In this document: one piece after another, positions 1 through 6,476 of the stretch
Numbering within the stretch: the stretch's first letter is position 1
How the letters are laid out: each line of letters begins with the position of its first letter
NCBI RefSeq assembly: GCF_010725055.1
Contig: NZ_BJKB01000011.1
Span: 1 to 35,329, forward strand
DNA from: Gelidibacter japonicus
Lineage (GTDB): Bacteria > Bacteroidota > Bacteroidia > Flavobacteriales > Flavobacteriaceae
Direction: 5' to 3'
DNA: 35,329 nucleotides
Notes under the pieces: model-generated
Told to the model about the DNA's origin: nothing
The model's database searches: none
What the model saw: the letters and a program-made list of their open reading frames with translations, nothing else
Translations under genes and position numbers: made by a program

Positions 1-118
1 TAAAGCTGTACAAATAGAATCGATTTTTAGTGGTTCACTTTCATCCGCTCAAGGTGGTTCACTTTCGCCCGCTGCGCTATGTTCAGTTTAATCCGCTGGA
101 GGTGGTATACTATGCCCG
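1..118. mobile_element. Probable terminal region of an IS21-like element
   Basis: Four direct-repeat units begin at 31, 55, 79 and 103, an exact 24-bp period, with the core TGGTTCACTTTC followed by a CCGC block; units 3 and 4 are more diverged. Multiple short direct repeats of this kind, often with a TGGTTCA-type core, are known at IS21-family ends, where the transposase binds. No transposase gene is visible, so the element would extend to the left of the window. The similarity to IS21 ends is from memory; the repeats themselves are directly visible. Confidence 0.4.
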
Positions 119-291
119 TTTTTTGCAGCTTGTGCATCGGTGGGCAATTGCTCCCTGCGGTACTCATACCTGAAAATCCAAAGATTGATAATCAGTAAGA
201 AGGATTTTTCCGCAAGTGCTTCTTTGGCAATGCTTTCCTCTTGGTGCTTTCTTGCCGGGATTTCGAGCAATTTTTTTACTGTAGTTTTCAT
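88..291 (-). CDS. Small element protein, C-terminus probably replaced by IS end
   Basis: 67 aa, not recognised. It is basic at the N-terminus (MKTTVKKLLEI), glutamate/lysine rich, with a short hydrophobic stretch (FLLIINLWIF). The last ~10 residues are encoded by the 24-bp direct-repeat tract, so the original C-terminus was probably removed by the insertion on the left. It is preceded by copy A of the leader repeat (337-440), which also lies upstream of two other minus-strand genes in this window; that association is the main reason to think it is a real gene. Start chosen at the ATG at 291. Confidence 0.4.
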   Translation of the reverse strand: MKTTVKKLLEIPARKHQEESIAKEALAEKSFLLIINLWIFRYEYRREQLPTDAQAAKNGHSIPPPAD

Positions 292-336
292 AAGACATGA
301 TTTAAGGTTATTAATTATTTGTCGGCGTATCGGTCC

Positions 337-440
337 TTGCCAAAAATTTCAGCTCAAAAGGAAACGGAATAAATAGCGAGGTACGAGCGGCTTTATGCCG
401 TAGTCTTTTGATGGGAATATTTTTGAAGGGCTATCTTGCG
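337..440 (-). repeat. Leader repeat, copy A
   Basis: A ~100-140 bp sequence shared with copies near 3895-4016, 26095-26165 and 28075-28205, all in the same orientation. Conserved blocks on the plus strand are CAAAAGGAAACGGAATAAAT, then GCGGCTTTATGCCGTAGTC and TTTTGATG. The block CGGC-TTTAT-GCCG is a small hairpin. Three copies lie directly upstream of a minus-strand gene, which suggests a transcribed 5' leader or promoter region of a conjugative-element family. Confidence 0.6.
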
Positions 441-549
441 GTCAAATAAGTGATAGGTTTCCCTCGGGCTATGGATATTGTTTACAAAAGTCAACTCCCC
501 TATTGATTTTTTCGGGGTTCGATCCTCCGAAAAAATCACACACCGCCAA

Positions 550-580
550 AAAAAGACCCCTTGATGGCAAGGGTCTTTCT
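550..580 (-). terminator. Rho-independent terminator after the ssb cluster
   Basis: On the minus strand AGACCCTTG-CCAT-CAAGGGGTCT is followed by a T-run. It lies just downstream of the 66-aa gene and closes the cluster. Confidence 0.8.
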
Positions 581-595
581 ATGTGTCCGTAGTGT

Positions 596-796
596 TCAGA
601 TATTGAACACGTATTCGTAGGTGTACAGGTTGCGTATGGCTTCCTGTTCCACAAGTTCGTCATAATCGAGATATTGGGTCTCGGCATAGTTGCGCAACTG
701 TTCCCCAAAGCGCTTTTCCACTTCCTTTTTGGACATGGAAAGCAAACGTTGTTGGGTCTCGTTGTCGAGGTTGTTGTAATTCAAATAGACCATCAT
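596..796 (-). CDS. Small hypothetical protein of a conjugative element
   Basis: 66 aa, acidic, probably helical and cytoplasmic, rich in Y/E/N (ends LYTYEYVFNI). No domain recognised. The ATG at 796 follows the stop of the 39-aa gene by one nucleotide, and a strong terminator lies 16 bp downstream, so it is the last gene of the ssb / DUF6876 / 39-aa / 66-aa series. The tight packing and the terminator support it as real. Its function is unknown; neighbours of this type usually belong to DNA-processing or accessory regions of Bacteroidetes integrative elements. Confidence 0.6.
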   Translation of the reverse strand: MMVYLNYNNLDNETQQRLLSMSKKEVEKRFGEQLRNYAETQYLDYDELVEQEAIRNLYTYEYVFNI

Positions 797-797
797 T

Positions 798-917
798 TTA
801 AATTTTAGGTTGCTTACAGGTCGTACAGGTCTGGGTCAAACCATCGGGATAATCCCTAAGGTCTTGCCCATCTTCCAACCAGATTTCAAATTCCGTCCTT
901 TCCATATCAATATTCAT
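798..917 (-). CDS. 39-aa CxxC micro-protein
   Basis: Translation starts MNIDMERTEFEIW and ends QTCTTCKQPKI. The ATG at 915-917 overlaps the end of the DUF6876 gene (whose stop is at 907-909), and the TAA at 798-800 abuts the ATG of the 66-aa gene, so all three genes are arranged for translational coupling. A CTTC motif could bind zinc or be redox active, but one CxxC alone proves neither. An alternative start is the Met at residue 5. Not recognised as a family. Confidence 0.5.
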   Translation of the reverse strand: MNIDMERTEFEIWLEDGQDLRDYPDGLTQTCTTCKQPKI

Positions 918-1290
918 TAGGCAACATCAGGGTATTGTCCACAAAGTACAACCGCAGTTCTTCCAATGGAAAATCGGTAGCATTGTATCTATGCGTTTCC
1001 AGTATGTTTCCATTTCCATCACTGTAAATTATTTCAGCCTCATAGCCTGAAAAATCCTGTTTCTCTTCCGATAGCCTTTTAAAATCTATTGTGATAAAAC
1101 GGCTTCGGTTCAACAGGCTTTTGGCGATTACGGAAACATCGGTTATCAGCCAAAAACATTCCGCTGCATTGGCCAGATATTTCAATCCGCTCGTAAATCG
1201 GGTGCGTATCAATGGGATTTGATAGAACATTTCTGAACCATGAAAATGTCGCAATCCCTCTTTTATTTCGTTAACTTGTGCTTTACTCAT
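907..1290 (-). CDS. DUF6876-like protein
   Basis: 127 aa. The start at 1290 (MSKAQVNEIKEG) was chosen over a longer upstream extension because the extension would run back through the ssb terminator and ssb 3' end. It resembles the DUF6876 family of Bacteroidetes mobile elements: a FHGSEMFYQ segment followed by a tryptophan-containing core (AAECFWLITDVS) and a beta-rich C-terminal half (ITIDFKRL, EAEIIYSDG). The function of the family is unknown. It sits directly downstream of ssb, the common order in these elements. Confidence 0.65.
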   Translation of the reverse strand: MSKAQVNEIKEGLRHFHGSEMFYQIPLIRTRFTSGLKYLANAAECFWLITDVSVIAKSLLNRSRFITIDFKRLSEEKQDFSGYEAEIIYSDGNGNILETHRYNATDFPLEELRLYFVDNTLMLPNEY

Positions 1291-1320
1291 TGTTTTTCTA
1301 TTTAGGATTAATGATGAAAA

Positions 1321-1350
1321 GAGGGTGCTACTTTCCAAGGGAACACCCTC
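1321..1350. terminator. Bidirectional hairpin between ssb and DUF6876
   Basis: GAGGGTG and CACCCTC form a stem (a longer imperfect stem is possible). On the minus strand it is followed by TTTTC, and on the plus strand by TTTATTTTT. It begins 10 bp past the ssb stop and can attenuate transcription into the downstream small genes. Confidence 0.6.
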
Positions 1351-1360
1351 TTTATTTTTG

Positions 1361-1696
1361 TTACTTACTGCCCAATAGCAGGATTTCATCGGCTACCACT
1401 TCGGTAACATAGCGTTGGTTGCCATCGTTCGTGGTATAGGTACGGGTCTTTAGTTTCCCGACCACAGCGATTTCCTTGCCCTTTTCGGCATACTTTTCGA
1501 TGATGTCGGCTGTCTTGCCCCAAGCGACAATGGTGTGCCAATTGGTGTCCGTCTGTTTCTCGCCCTTACTGTTTTTGTAGTTTTCATTGGTTGCCAATGA
1601 AAATCGGGCTACTTTTTTACCACTTTCAAGGTTCGTAATCGTTGGTTCCTGTCCAACATTTCCAATTAACTGTACGTGATTTTTAATGGTACTCAT
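1361..1696 (-). CDS. ssb: Single-stranded DNA-binding protein (element type)
   Basis: 111 aa OB-fold SSB: MSTIKNHVQLIGNVGQEPTI at the N-terminus, FSLATNENY, then WHTIVAWGKTADIIEKY and the glycine strand VVGKLKTRTY, in the canonical order. It coats single-stranded DNA. It is shorter than a chromosomal SSB and lacks the acidic C-terminal tail (DDDIPF-type) that recruits partner proteins, as is usual for SSBs of Bacteroidetes conjugative elements. It is the first gene of the minus-strand cluster. Confidence 0.93.
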   Translation of the reverse strand: MSTIKNHVQLIGNVGQEPTITNLESGKKVARFSLATNENYKNSKGEKQTDTNWHTIVAWGKTADIIEKYAEKGKEIAVVGKLKTRTYTTNDGNQRYVTEVVADEILLLGSK

Positions 1697-2085
1697 AATA
1701 AAAAGGTTTAAAAGATTAATAATTTCCCCTATTGGTTTAAACTGAATTAAATTTTAAGGGGTGTTTGTATGATTTCTTCCGTGCAGGTCACAATGGATGG
1801 AGTGGGTTTTGTCAAGACTTTTAGGGAACAAATCAGGAGTGTCTGCGACGTAGAAAATCCTTGGATTTTCAAGGAAGTAGAAACCTTATTTTTACCTGAA
1901 ACTTGTATAGTCTTGACAAGTTCCATAAGGGCATTAGCAATTCTTTTAAGCGCATTTGCGTTCGAGCGTACCGGCAGTTAAGCGAGATAAGCAAATGGGG
2001 CTATATTAGAATTGGTTATGTCCTGCCTGTTTTTCGATGCCCCGAAAAACAACAAAAGCTCCATCTATTATAAACCCCTTAAAAT
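1697..2085. other. Gene-free stretch upstream of ssb
   Basis: No convincing gene. A 70-codon open frame at 1769-1981 has no recognisable domain. GTCAAGACTTTTAGGGAA near 1811 resembles the GTCCAAGAC...TAGGGAA core of the repeats at 2287 and 2508 and could be an older copy, about two repeat lengths upstream. The ssb promoter must lie near 1700-1760. Confidence 0.4.
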
Positions 2086-2447
2086 GTGTGGGGCAAAGGT
2101 TCTGTTTTTAAGAATTATCGAGCAAAGACCCAAGAAGGATTTGCCGTTAATTCTGTTAAGAAAACGGAAGCTTTGACCTTCCGATTACAAGTGGACTTAA
2201 TCCACGATTTTGGCTTGGGAACGCAGCGTTCCATCCCAGAGAAACGGGAAGGGTTAGCGAAGTGGAAAGCCAAAAACGGGGATTGTGTCCAAGACCTTTT
2301 TAGGGAAGCTCTTTGCCCGAAATGCAGCTTTTCGCGAAATGTAGCGGCAATGTGCTGAACGGTCTATAAATCGAATTAAACTATTGGAGTAGGATTTAAA
2401 GCGGACTTAATTCTCGATTTCGGATTGGGAATGCAGTGCTCCTTCCA

Positions 2448-2467
2448 GTCCCGATAGCTATCGGGAC
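2448..2467. repeat. Perfect 20-bp palindrome
   Basis: GTCCCGATAGCTATCGGGAC inserted in repeat copy 2. Related CCGATA...TATCGG sequences occur at 15816-15829 (CCGATAATTATCGG) and, degenerate, near 14107, suggesting a dispersed intergenic palindrome family. Confidence 0.7.
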
Positions 2468-2787
2468 GGGAAGGGTTAACGGAATGGAAAGTAGAAATGG
2501 GGATGGTGTCCAAGACTTTGTAGGGAAGCTCTTTGCCCGGAATGGAGCTTTTCGCGAAATGGAGCGACAATGTGCTGACCGGTTTATAAAACGGATTATT
2601 CCTTTGAAGTAAGATTTAAAGCGGACTTGACTTTAAAGATGGAGATTGGAAATGCCTGTACTGAGCCGAAGTAGCGTTTGTTCACTTCCCGAATTTTCTC
2701 GGAAACAAGTGGGCAAGTGGAATGGAAATCGGAATCTTTGAAGTTGTGTCCAAGACCCCTTACCGAAGCGCTTTTCCCGAAATGGAG

Positions 2788-2848
2788 CCCTTCGGCTGGG
2801 CTCAGGACAGGCTTGCGGAATGCCCGCCTGCGGAACGGGCAGGCAGGG
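2788..2848. repeat. REP-like nested inverted repeats
   Basis: CCCTTCGGCTGGGCTCAGG followed by GCCCGCCTGCGGAACGGGC and AGGCAGG. The second part forms a GC-rich cruciform (GCCTGC/GCAGGC and GCCCG/CGGGC), unlike the AT-rich surroundings. It replaces the end of the core in repeat copy 3 and looks like a REP/MITE-type insertion. Confidence 0.55.
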
Positions 2849-2895
2849 AAATGGGCTGAGGGTACTATTAAACTATCAATTTCTGAACGGTATAT

Positions 2896-3223
2896 AGAGC
2901 GTGAGGGGTAGCAGCGGCATCCTTTTGTGGTCTTTTTTGACCACAAAAGATATAGCGGATGACCCGGCCCGCTTGCATTTTTGTGGAGGCTGTTATGCGT
3001 GGGCAGAATGCGAGTGGTGACACGCCCAAATAAAACCAAATGCTGTAAATCGGAAGTGTTCGGCAATATTATATAGGCAATGGCATAGATGGTAAATTAT
3101 TTTTTATTCGCCCATCCATCTTTTTAATAAGCCCGTCCCTCAGGACATCCATATATTATGCCCGGTTGGTATAAGTCAACTTTTTTTGGTATCTTTTCGC
3201 TATTAATCTTAATACCAATACTT
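2896..3223. other. Non-coding stretch with a perfect hairpin
   Basis: CTTTTGTGGTC-TTTTTT-GACCACAAAAG forms a near-perfect stem-loop around 2922-2950, followed by an unstructured GC-richer tract and then the promoter region of the YegP-type gene. No gene is visible. The hairpin could be a terminator or part of a transfer-origin region of the decayed element; the sequence does not decide. Confidence 0.45.
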
Positions 3224-3556
3224 ATGCAAAAATTTGAGATTTACAAGGACAGGGGCGGTGAATTCAGGTTCCGCCTAAAAGCCGCTAACGGACAGAACAT
3301 CCTCGCGAGTGAAGGCTACAAGGCTAAGACCGGTTGTACCAATGGTATTGAATCCGTCAGAAACAATTCTCAGGATGACAGCAAATTTGAACGCTTGCAA
3401 TCCCAGGGCGGAAGCCCCTACTTTAACTTAAAGGCCTCCAACGGTCAAGTTATCGGGACCAGTGAGATGTACTCTTCTTTCAGTGCCATGGAAAATGGTA
3501 TCGCATCGGTCAAGAAAAATGCTCCCGGAGCAACCGTCGATGACCTGACCCAATAG
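3224..3556 (+). CDS. YegP/UPF0339 (DUF1508) family protein
   Basis: 110 aa from the ATG at 3224. The frame is open upstream to 3158, but the family begins at MQKFEIYKDRGGEFRFRL. Two tandem ~48-residue repeats are clear: FRFRLKAANGQNILASEGY...GIESVR and PYFNLKASNGQVIGTSEMY...GIASVK, the signature of this family of small beta-rich cytoplasmic proteins. The biochemical role is unknown. Length matches the family. A hairpin terminator follows at 3584-3615. Confidence 0.88.
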   Translation: MQKFEIYKDRGGEFRFRLKAANGQNILASEGYKAKTGCTNGIESVRNNSQDDSKFERLQSQGGSPYFNLKASNGQVIGTSEMYSSFSAMENGIASVKKNAPGATVDDLTQ

Positions 3557-3583
3557 GGGTCGTGACCAAATCTGTAAAAGTTG

Positions 3584-3615
3584 AAAAGCTATCCTTTAAA
3601 GGGACAGCTTTTTTT
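3584..3615 (+). terminator. Terminator after the YegP-type gene
   Basis: AAAAGCT...AGCTTTTTTT with an inner TCC/GG(G)A pairing; T-run on the plus strand. It overlaps the 3' end of the convergent minus-strand gene and can serve both. Confidence 0.7.
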
Positions 3616-3856
3616 GGTTGGCCCTTTCCTTGACAGCAGGTTTGTCTTCCTTAAGTTTCTGCTTAAGAGCTTTGCGCCGTTTGTCATAAATCCATACCCT
3701 AATCCGCTTCAATAGGATCTGTTCATAATCGGACAAGTGCTTTGGGGCAATCTCCATCATGGCATCCATCTGTCCGGCATTCTTAAAGGTTTTGGGTTCG
3801 GTGGTTGGCTCCATCTCAAAGCCAAAACCAAGTTGGTGCATGTTTGGATGTTCCAT
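3596..3856 (-). CDS. Small basic/helical element protein
   Basis: 86 aa from the ATG at 3856 (MEHPNMHQLGFGFEME); an upstream TTG would add 11 residues. The C-terminal half is strongly basic and helical (RIRVWIYDKRRKALKQKLKE), possibly nucleic-acid binding. No domain recognised. It is preceded by copy B of the leader repeat, the same arrangement as for the 67-aa gene at the left end and for the ParB-like gene, so these genes probably derive from one family of conjugative elements. Confidence 0.55.
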   Translation of the reverse strand: MEHPNMHQLGFGFEMEPTTEPKTFKNAGQMDAMMEIAPKHLSDYEQILLKRIRVWIYDKRRKALKQKLKEDKPAVKERANQKKLSL

Positions 3857-3894
3857 GATAACTGTTTTATGGTTCAACAATATTTTCAAGGATT

Positions 3895-4016
3895 TGCCAA
3901 ACGGAAAACAAAATTTTGGAGCGGCAAGGAAACGGATATAAATAGCGAGGAAGGAGCGGCTTTATGCCGTCCCTTGTCCGAGAAACATTTTGCGAGCTTA
4001 ACTTTCGGGAATATTG
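3895..4016 (-). repeat. Leader repeat, copy B
   Basis: Shares AAGGAAACGG, TAAATAGCGAGG, AGCGGCTTTATGCCGT, TTTTGCGAG and ATATTGTATGA with the other copies, in the same orientation. It ends ~40 bp upstream of the 86-aa minus-strand gene. It matches copy D over its full length, including an outer CCAAACGGAA block that copy A lacks. Confidence 0.65.
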
Positions 4017-4079
4017 TATGAATACTATCTATTCCATGTTTTTATGAATATGCCATCTTTTTGACACAATAAAGTTTAA

Positions 4080-4118
4080 AAATATACAAATACACAAACT
4101 AATAGTTTGTATATTTGT
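4080..4118 (+). promoter_or_regulatory. AbiE promoter with operator 1
   Basis: The palindrome CAAACTAATAGTTTG (4095-4109) sits within a wider imperfect inverted repeat and runs straight into TATATTTG (4110-4117), a match to the Bacteroidetes -7 box TAnnTTTG. AbiEi antitoxins are known to repress their own promoter through inverted repeats, so binding here would block sigma contact. Confidence 0.6.
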
Positions 4119-4168
4119 AGTAAAATAAACTAAAAATATTTTTAAAGTTTAAAAAAAGTCGAAAACAG

Positions 4169-4181
4169 AAACTATTAGTTT
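4169..4181 (+). promoter_or_regulatory. Operator 2 overlapping the abiEi start
   Basis: AAACTATTAGTTT, the same palindrome as operator 1 with one central base changed, 74 bp downstream. It overlaps the first two bases of the TTG start codon at 4180. Two operators match the known two-site cooperative autoregulation of AbiEi. Confidence 0.55.
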
Positions 4182-4944
4182 GGAAAAAGAGCAAAAAATA
4201 AACCATCTTCTTAATTCACAGCCTCTAGGAGTTGTATATTTAAGTTCGTGGTTAACGGAAAATGGGTTCTCCACGCAATTGCTAAATCGATATAGGAACA
4301 GCAATTGGATATATTCCATAGGAACGGGAGCTTGGATTCGGGTGGGTGATACCCCTACTTACCAGGGTGCATTGTTCGCATTGCAAGGACAAGCTGACCT
4401 AAATATCCATCCTGGAGGAAAAACCGCCTTATCATTATTGGGGAAGGCCCATTATCTGGAGCTGTCCACAAAACAAATAACGTTGTTCGGGGGAAGTGAA
4501 GAGAAATTGCCCGCTTGGTTTTCGAAATATGACTGGGGGGTAAAAGTGAACTACTTCAGTTCCTCTTTCCTTCCGCCCAAAATAGGACTGCAAGCTTTGG
4601 AACAGGGGGCTTTCAGTTTGTTAGTGTCCAACCCTATAAGGGCCTTAATGGAATGCCTGTACCTAACGCCCAAAAAGCAAGAGCTGGTCGAGTGCTACGA
4701 AATCATGGAGGGGTTGAACAACCTCCGACCTAAACAGGTACAGGAACTTTTGGGAGTATGTACCTCCATAAAAGTAAAGCGGCTTTTCTTGTATATGGCA
4801 GAAAAGGCACGGCACGATTGGGTTAAATACATCGATTTGGGAAAAATCGACCTTGGGAAAGGAAAACGTTCCTTGGTAAAAGATGGTGTTTATATATCGA
4901 AATATCAAATCACTGTCCCAAAAGCATTGGAAAATTATGAGTAA
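4180..4944 (+). CDS. abiEi: Type IV antitoxin AbiEi
   Basis: 254 aa with a TTG start (an in-frame stop at 4150 and no upstream ATG leave little choice). The N-terminal winged-helix region (INHLLNSQPLGVVYLSSWL) would bind the operator palindromes; the AbiEi_3-type core follows (GALFALQGQADLNIHPGGKT, then HYLELS). This is the antitoxin of a bicistronic abortive-infection system: it represses the promoter and counteracts the toxin encoded downstream. The last 8 nt overlap the toxin start (ATGAGTAA), indicating coupled translation. Assignment rests on the N-terminal domain, the operator pair and the partner gene. Confidence 0.85.
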   Translation: MEKEQKINHLLNSQPLGVVYLSSWLTENGFSTQLLNRYRNSNWIYSIGTGAWIRVGDTPTYQGALFALQGQADLNIHPGGKTALSLLGKAHYLELSTKQITLFGGSEEKLPAWFSKYDWGVKVNYFSSSFLPPKIGLQALEQGAFSLLVSNPIRALMECLYLTPKKQELVECYEIMEGLNNLRPKQVQELLGVCTSIKVKRLFLYMAEKARHDWVKYIDLGKIDLGKGKRSLVKDGVYISKYQITVPKALENYE

Positions 4945-5830
4945 TTACAAACAACAAGTTTCGCTATTGTTACAGGTGTTGCCGGAAGTGGTAAAGGAAC
5001 CGGTTTTTGCACTGCACGGGGGAACTGCTATCAATCTATTTGTACGAGACTTGATCAGGCTGTCTGTAGATATTGACTTGACTTACATACCCATAGAGGA
5101 CAGAAAAACGTCCTTTAAGAATATTATCGATGGTCTCGACCGTATAAAAACCAAGCTGGAAAAAATTCTGCCAGAGGCTACAATAACCTTAAAAAGGGAA
5201 ACTTTAAAACTTCAGATCACCGCAGTAAAAGCACAGATAAAAATAGAAGTGAACCAAATCAACAGGGGCGTGGTGGATGAAACGGTAACGTTGCCACTAT
5301 GTGAAAAGGCCCAAGAAGAATTTGATGTTTTCTGTGCCGTTCCAGTAGTTCCTTTAGGACAGTTGTACGGTGGAAAAATCTGTGCCGCATTGGACCGCCA
5401 ACACCCCAGGGATTTGTTCGATATAAAGTACCTGTTACAAAATGAAGGATTTACCGACGAAATCAAAAAAGGTTTCATATTGTTCCTTTTGAGCAGCAAC
5501 CGCCCCCTGCACGAAATGCTACATCCTAATTTTATCGACCAAAGGGAAACTATGGTCAACCAATTTGAAGGCATGAGCCCGGAACCCTTTACTTATGTGG
5601 ATTTTGAAAAAACCCGGGAGGAGTTGGTAAATGTAATCCATCAAAACCTAACGGACAAAGACAGGGAATTCATACTGAATTTTGGCAAAGGAACACCAGA
5701 TTGGAGCATCTATGATTTTGAACGGTTTCCTGCAATACAATGGAAACTACAGAACCTTATTAAACTTAAAAACAACAATCCATCAAAATATGATGGCTCA
5801 GTTTCTGATTTAAAAAATGTACTTTACTAA
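4937..5830 (+). CDS. abiEii: Type IV toxin AbiEii nucleotidyltransferase
   Basis: 297 aa from the ATG at 4937, which overlaps the abiEi stop; a longer frame from 4883 lies inside abiEi and is not needed. DNA polymerase beta-like nucleotidyltransferase: HGGTAINLF (residues 27-35) is the glycine-serine-type motif, SVDIDLTY (43-50) the metal-binding DxD, IKIEVNQ the third carboxylate strand, and PRDLFDIKYLL the conserved AbiEii helix. Family members modify the 3' end of tRNAs and stop growth on phage infection. It is complete, with all catalytic positions present. An inverted repeat follows at 5842-5872. Confidence 0.9.
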   Translation: MSNYKQQVSLLLQVLPEVVKEPVFALHGGTAINLFVRDLIRLSVDIDLTYIPIEDRKTSFKNIIDGLDRIKTKLEKILPEATITLKRETLKLQITAVKAQIKIEVNQINRGVVDETVTLPLCEKAQEEFDVFCAVPVVPLGQLYGGKICAALDRQHPRDLFDIKYLLQNEGFTDEIKKGFILFLLSSNRPLHEMLHPNFIDQRETMVNQFEGMSPEPFTYVDFEKTREELVNVIHQNLTDKDREFILNFGKGTPDWSIYDFERFPAIQWKLQNLIKLKNNNPSKYDGSVSDLKNVLY

Positions 5831-5841
5831 CGAAATTTTTT

Positions 5842-5872
5842 CTGTCCCAAATTCATTCTATTTTTGGGACAG
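5842..5872. promoter_or_regulatory. Orphan AbiE-type palindrome or terminator
   Basis: CTGTCCCAAA...TTTGGGACAG, spaced 11 bp. The inner arms TGTCCCAAA/TTTGGGACA are identical to those of the palindrome over the promoter of the second AbiE pair (29937-29967). There is no T-run, so it is a weak terminator. It may be the operator left over from another AbiE locus. Confidence 0.5.
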
Positions 5873-5983
5873 AGTGCATATGAAATTAAGGTAAATACTA
5901 TTGTGATTAACTCTTATAATATTCTTAAACCTCAAAAAATATCGATTGCCATCAAACCATATTTTAATCTCAAAAAAGGCAAA

Positions 5984-6007
5984 ATGTTGTACCTATGTTG
6001 TACCCAA
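5984..6007. repeat. Island-end repeat, copy 1
   Basis: Contains TGTTGTACCTATGTTGTACC followed by CAA, itself a tandem of two ATGTTGTACC half-units. Identical motifs at 6367-6389 and 34493-34516. It sits ~57 bp beyond the 3' end of tRNA-Leu copy 1, the same place copy 3 occupies relative to tRNA-Leu copy 2. Candidate recombinase arm site. Confidence 0.7.
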
Positions 6008-6031
6008 GAAAAAAAGTGAAGTAATTTTCAA

Positions 6032-6063
6032 TAAAAAAAGCCGAAGATTTCTCTTCGACTTTT
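6032..6063 (-). terminator. Terminator of tRNA-Leu copy 1
   Basis: On the minus strand AAGTCGAAGA-GAAA-TCTTCGGCTT followed by a T-run, immediately after the tRNA 3' end. Confidence 0.75.
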
Positions 6064-6064
6064 G

Positions 6065-6146
6065 TACGGGCGGGGAGACTCGAACTCCCACACCTCGCGG
6101 CACCAGATCCTAAGTCTGGCGTGTCTACCAATTCCACCACGCCCGC
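6065..6146 (-). tRNA. tRNA-Leu(UAG), copy 1
   Basis: 82 nt on the minus strand. The acceptor GCGGGCG pairs with CGCCCGT (last pair G-U); D-arm TGGAATTGGTAGACAC; anticodon stem CCAGA/TCTGG with loop CTTAGGA giving anticodon TAG; leucine-type variable arm TGCCGCGAGGTGT; T-arm GGGAG-TTCGAGT-CTCCC. CCA is not encoded. Decayed copies of its 5' half follow to the right, marking it as an integration target. Confidence 0.95.
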
Positions 6147-6179
6147 ATTTTAATATTTTAACACTAAAGATTAGGTTTA

Positions 6180-6290
6180 ATCCTAAGTCTGGCGTGTCTA
6201 CCAATTCCACCACGCCCGCTTTTTCAATATTTTTTATACTTTAACTCGGTTAAGTCCTAAGTCTAGCTTCTATTGCACCAACAAAACTCA
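6180..6290 (-). repeat. Decayed tRNA-Leu 5'-half copies (att array, left)
   Basis: TCCTAAGTCTGGCGTGTCTA through CACGCCCGCT (6181-6220) is an exact copy of the tRNA from its 5' end to the anticodon. A further decayed copy begins at 6256 (CCTAAGTCTAGC...). The core TAAGTCT recurs at 6111 (within the tRNA), 6184 and 6258, spacing 73 and 74 bp. These look like attachment half-sites left by successive integrations with crossover near the anticodon. Confidence 0.7.
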
Positions 6291-6366
6291 AATCGCCTCA
6301 ATACCAATGATTTATGTTTTTATCAATTTTATTTAAAGTCATTTAATTTCAGTTAAAATCAACATT

Positions 6367-6389
6367 TGTTGTACCTATGTTGTACCCAA
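6367..6389. repeat. Island-end repeat, copy 2
   Basis: Same TGTTGTACCTATGTTGTACC + CAA motif as at 5984 and 34493, here between the att array and the recombinase gene; a single half-unit (ATGTTGTACCT) follows at 6433. Its position suits an arm-type recombinase binding site and possible autoregulation of the recombinase promoter. Confidence 0.7.
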
Positions 6390-6476
6390 ATTTACTAGGA
6401 ATTATGTATCTTTAAGGTACATTTTTGGCAGAATGTTGTACCTGATTTGACTTTCGGAATCAAAATCAGGTTAAGT

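Larger units (their letters stand above)
2140..2895. repeat. Three decayed tandem repeats, ~220-240 bp each
   Basis: The core GTCCAAGAC...GGGAAGCTCTTTGCCC followed by TTTTCGCGAAAT and a CTGA(A/C)CGGT(C/T)TATA block occurs at 2287, 2508 and, more diverged, 2748 (spacing 221 and 240). Flanking blocks also repeat: GGACTTAATCCACGATTT-like near 2194, 2403 and 2623, and GGAATGGAAA-like near 2257, 2481 and 2720. Copies 2 and 3 carry inserted palindromes. Open frames across this tract are not conserved between copies, so it is non-coding. Confidence 0.7.

Noticed and set aside
469-708. A 79-codon minus-strand frame
   Set aside because: It overlaps the terminator and the 66-aa gene in another frame; no domain.
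1769-1981. A 70-codon plus-strand frame
   Set aside because: No domain or ribosome-binding site was evident; more likely part of the decayed repeat tract.
2922-2950. Transfer origin (oriT) assignment for the hairpin
   Set aside because: A hairpin alone is insufficient; no relaxase gene or nic-like consensus could be seen.
2596-3066. A 156-codon minus-strand frame
   Set aside because: It crosses the decayed repeats and the REP-like insertion and shows no domain; the frame is not conserved between repeat copies.
4663-5574. Minus-strand frames within the AbiE genes
   Set aside because: They are antisense to two well-supported genes.
6028-6213. Open frame over tRNA-Leu
   Set aside because: It is a by-product of the tRNA and its half-copy, with no independent support.
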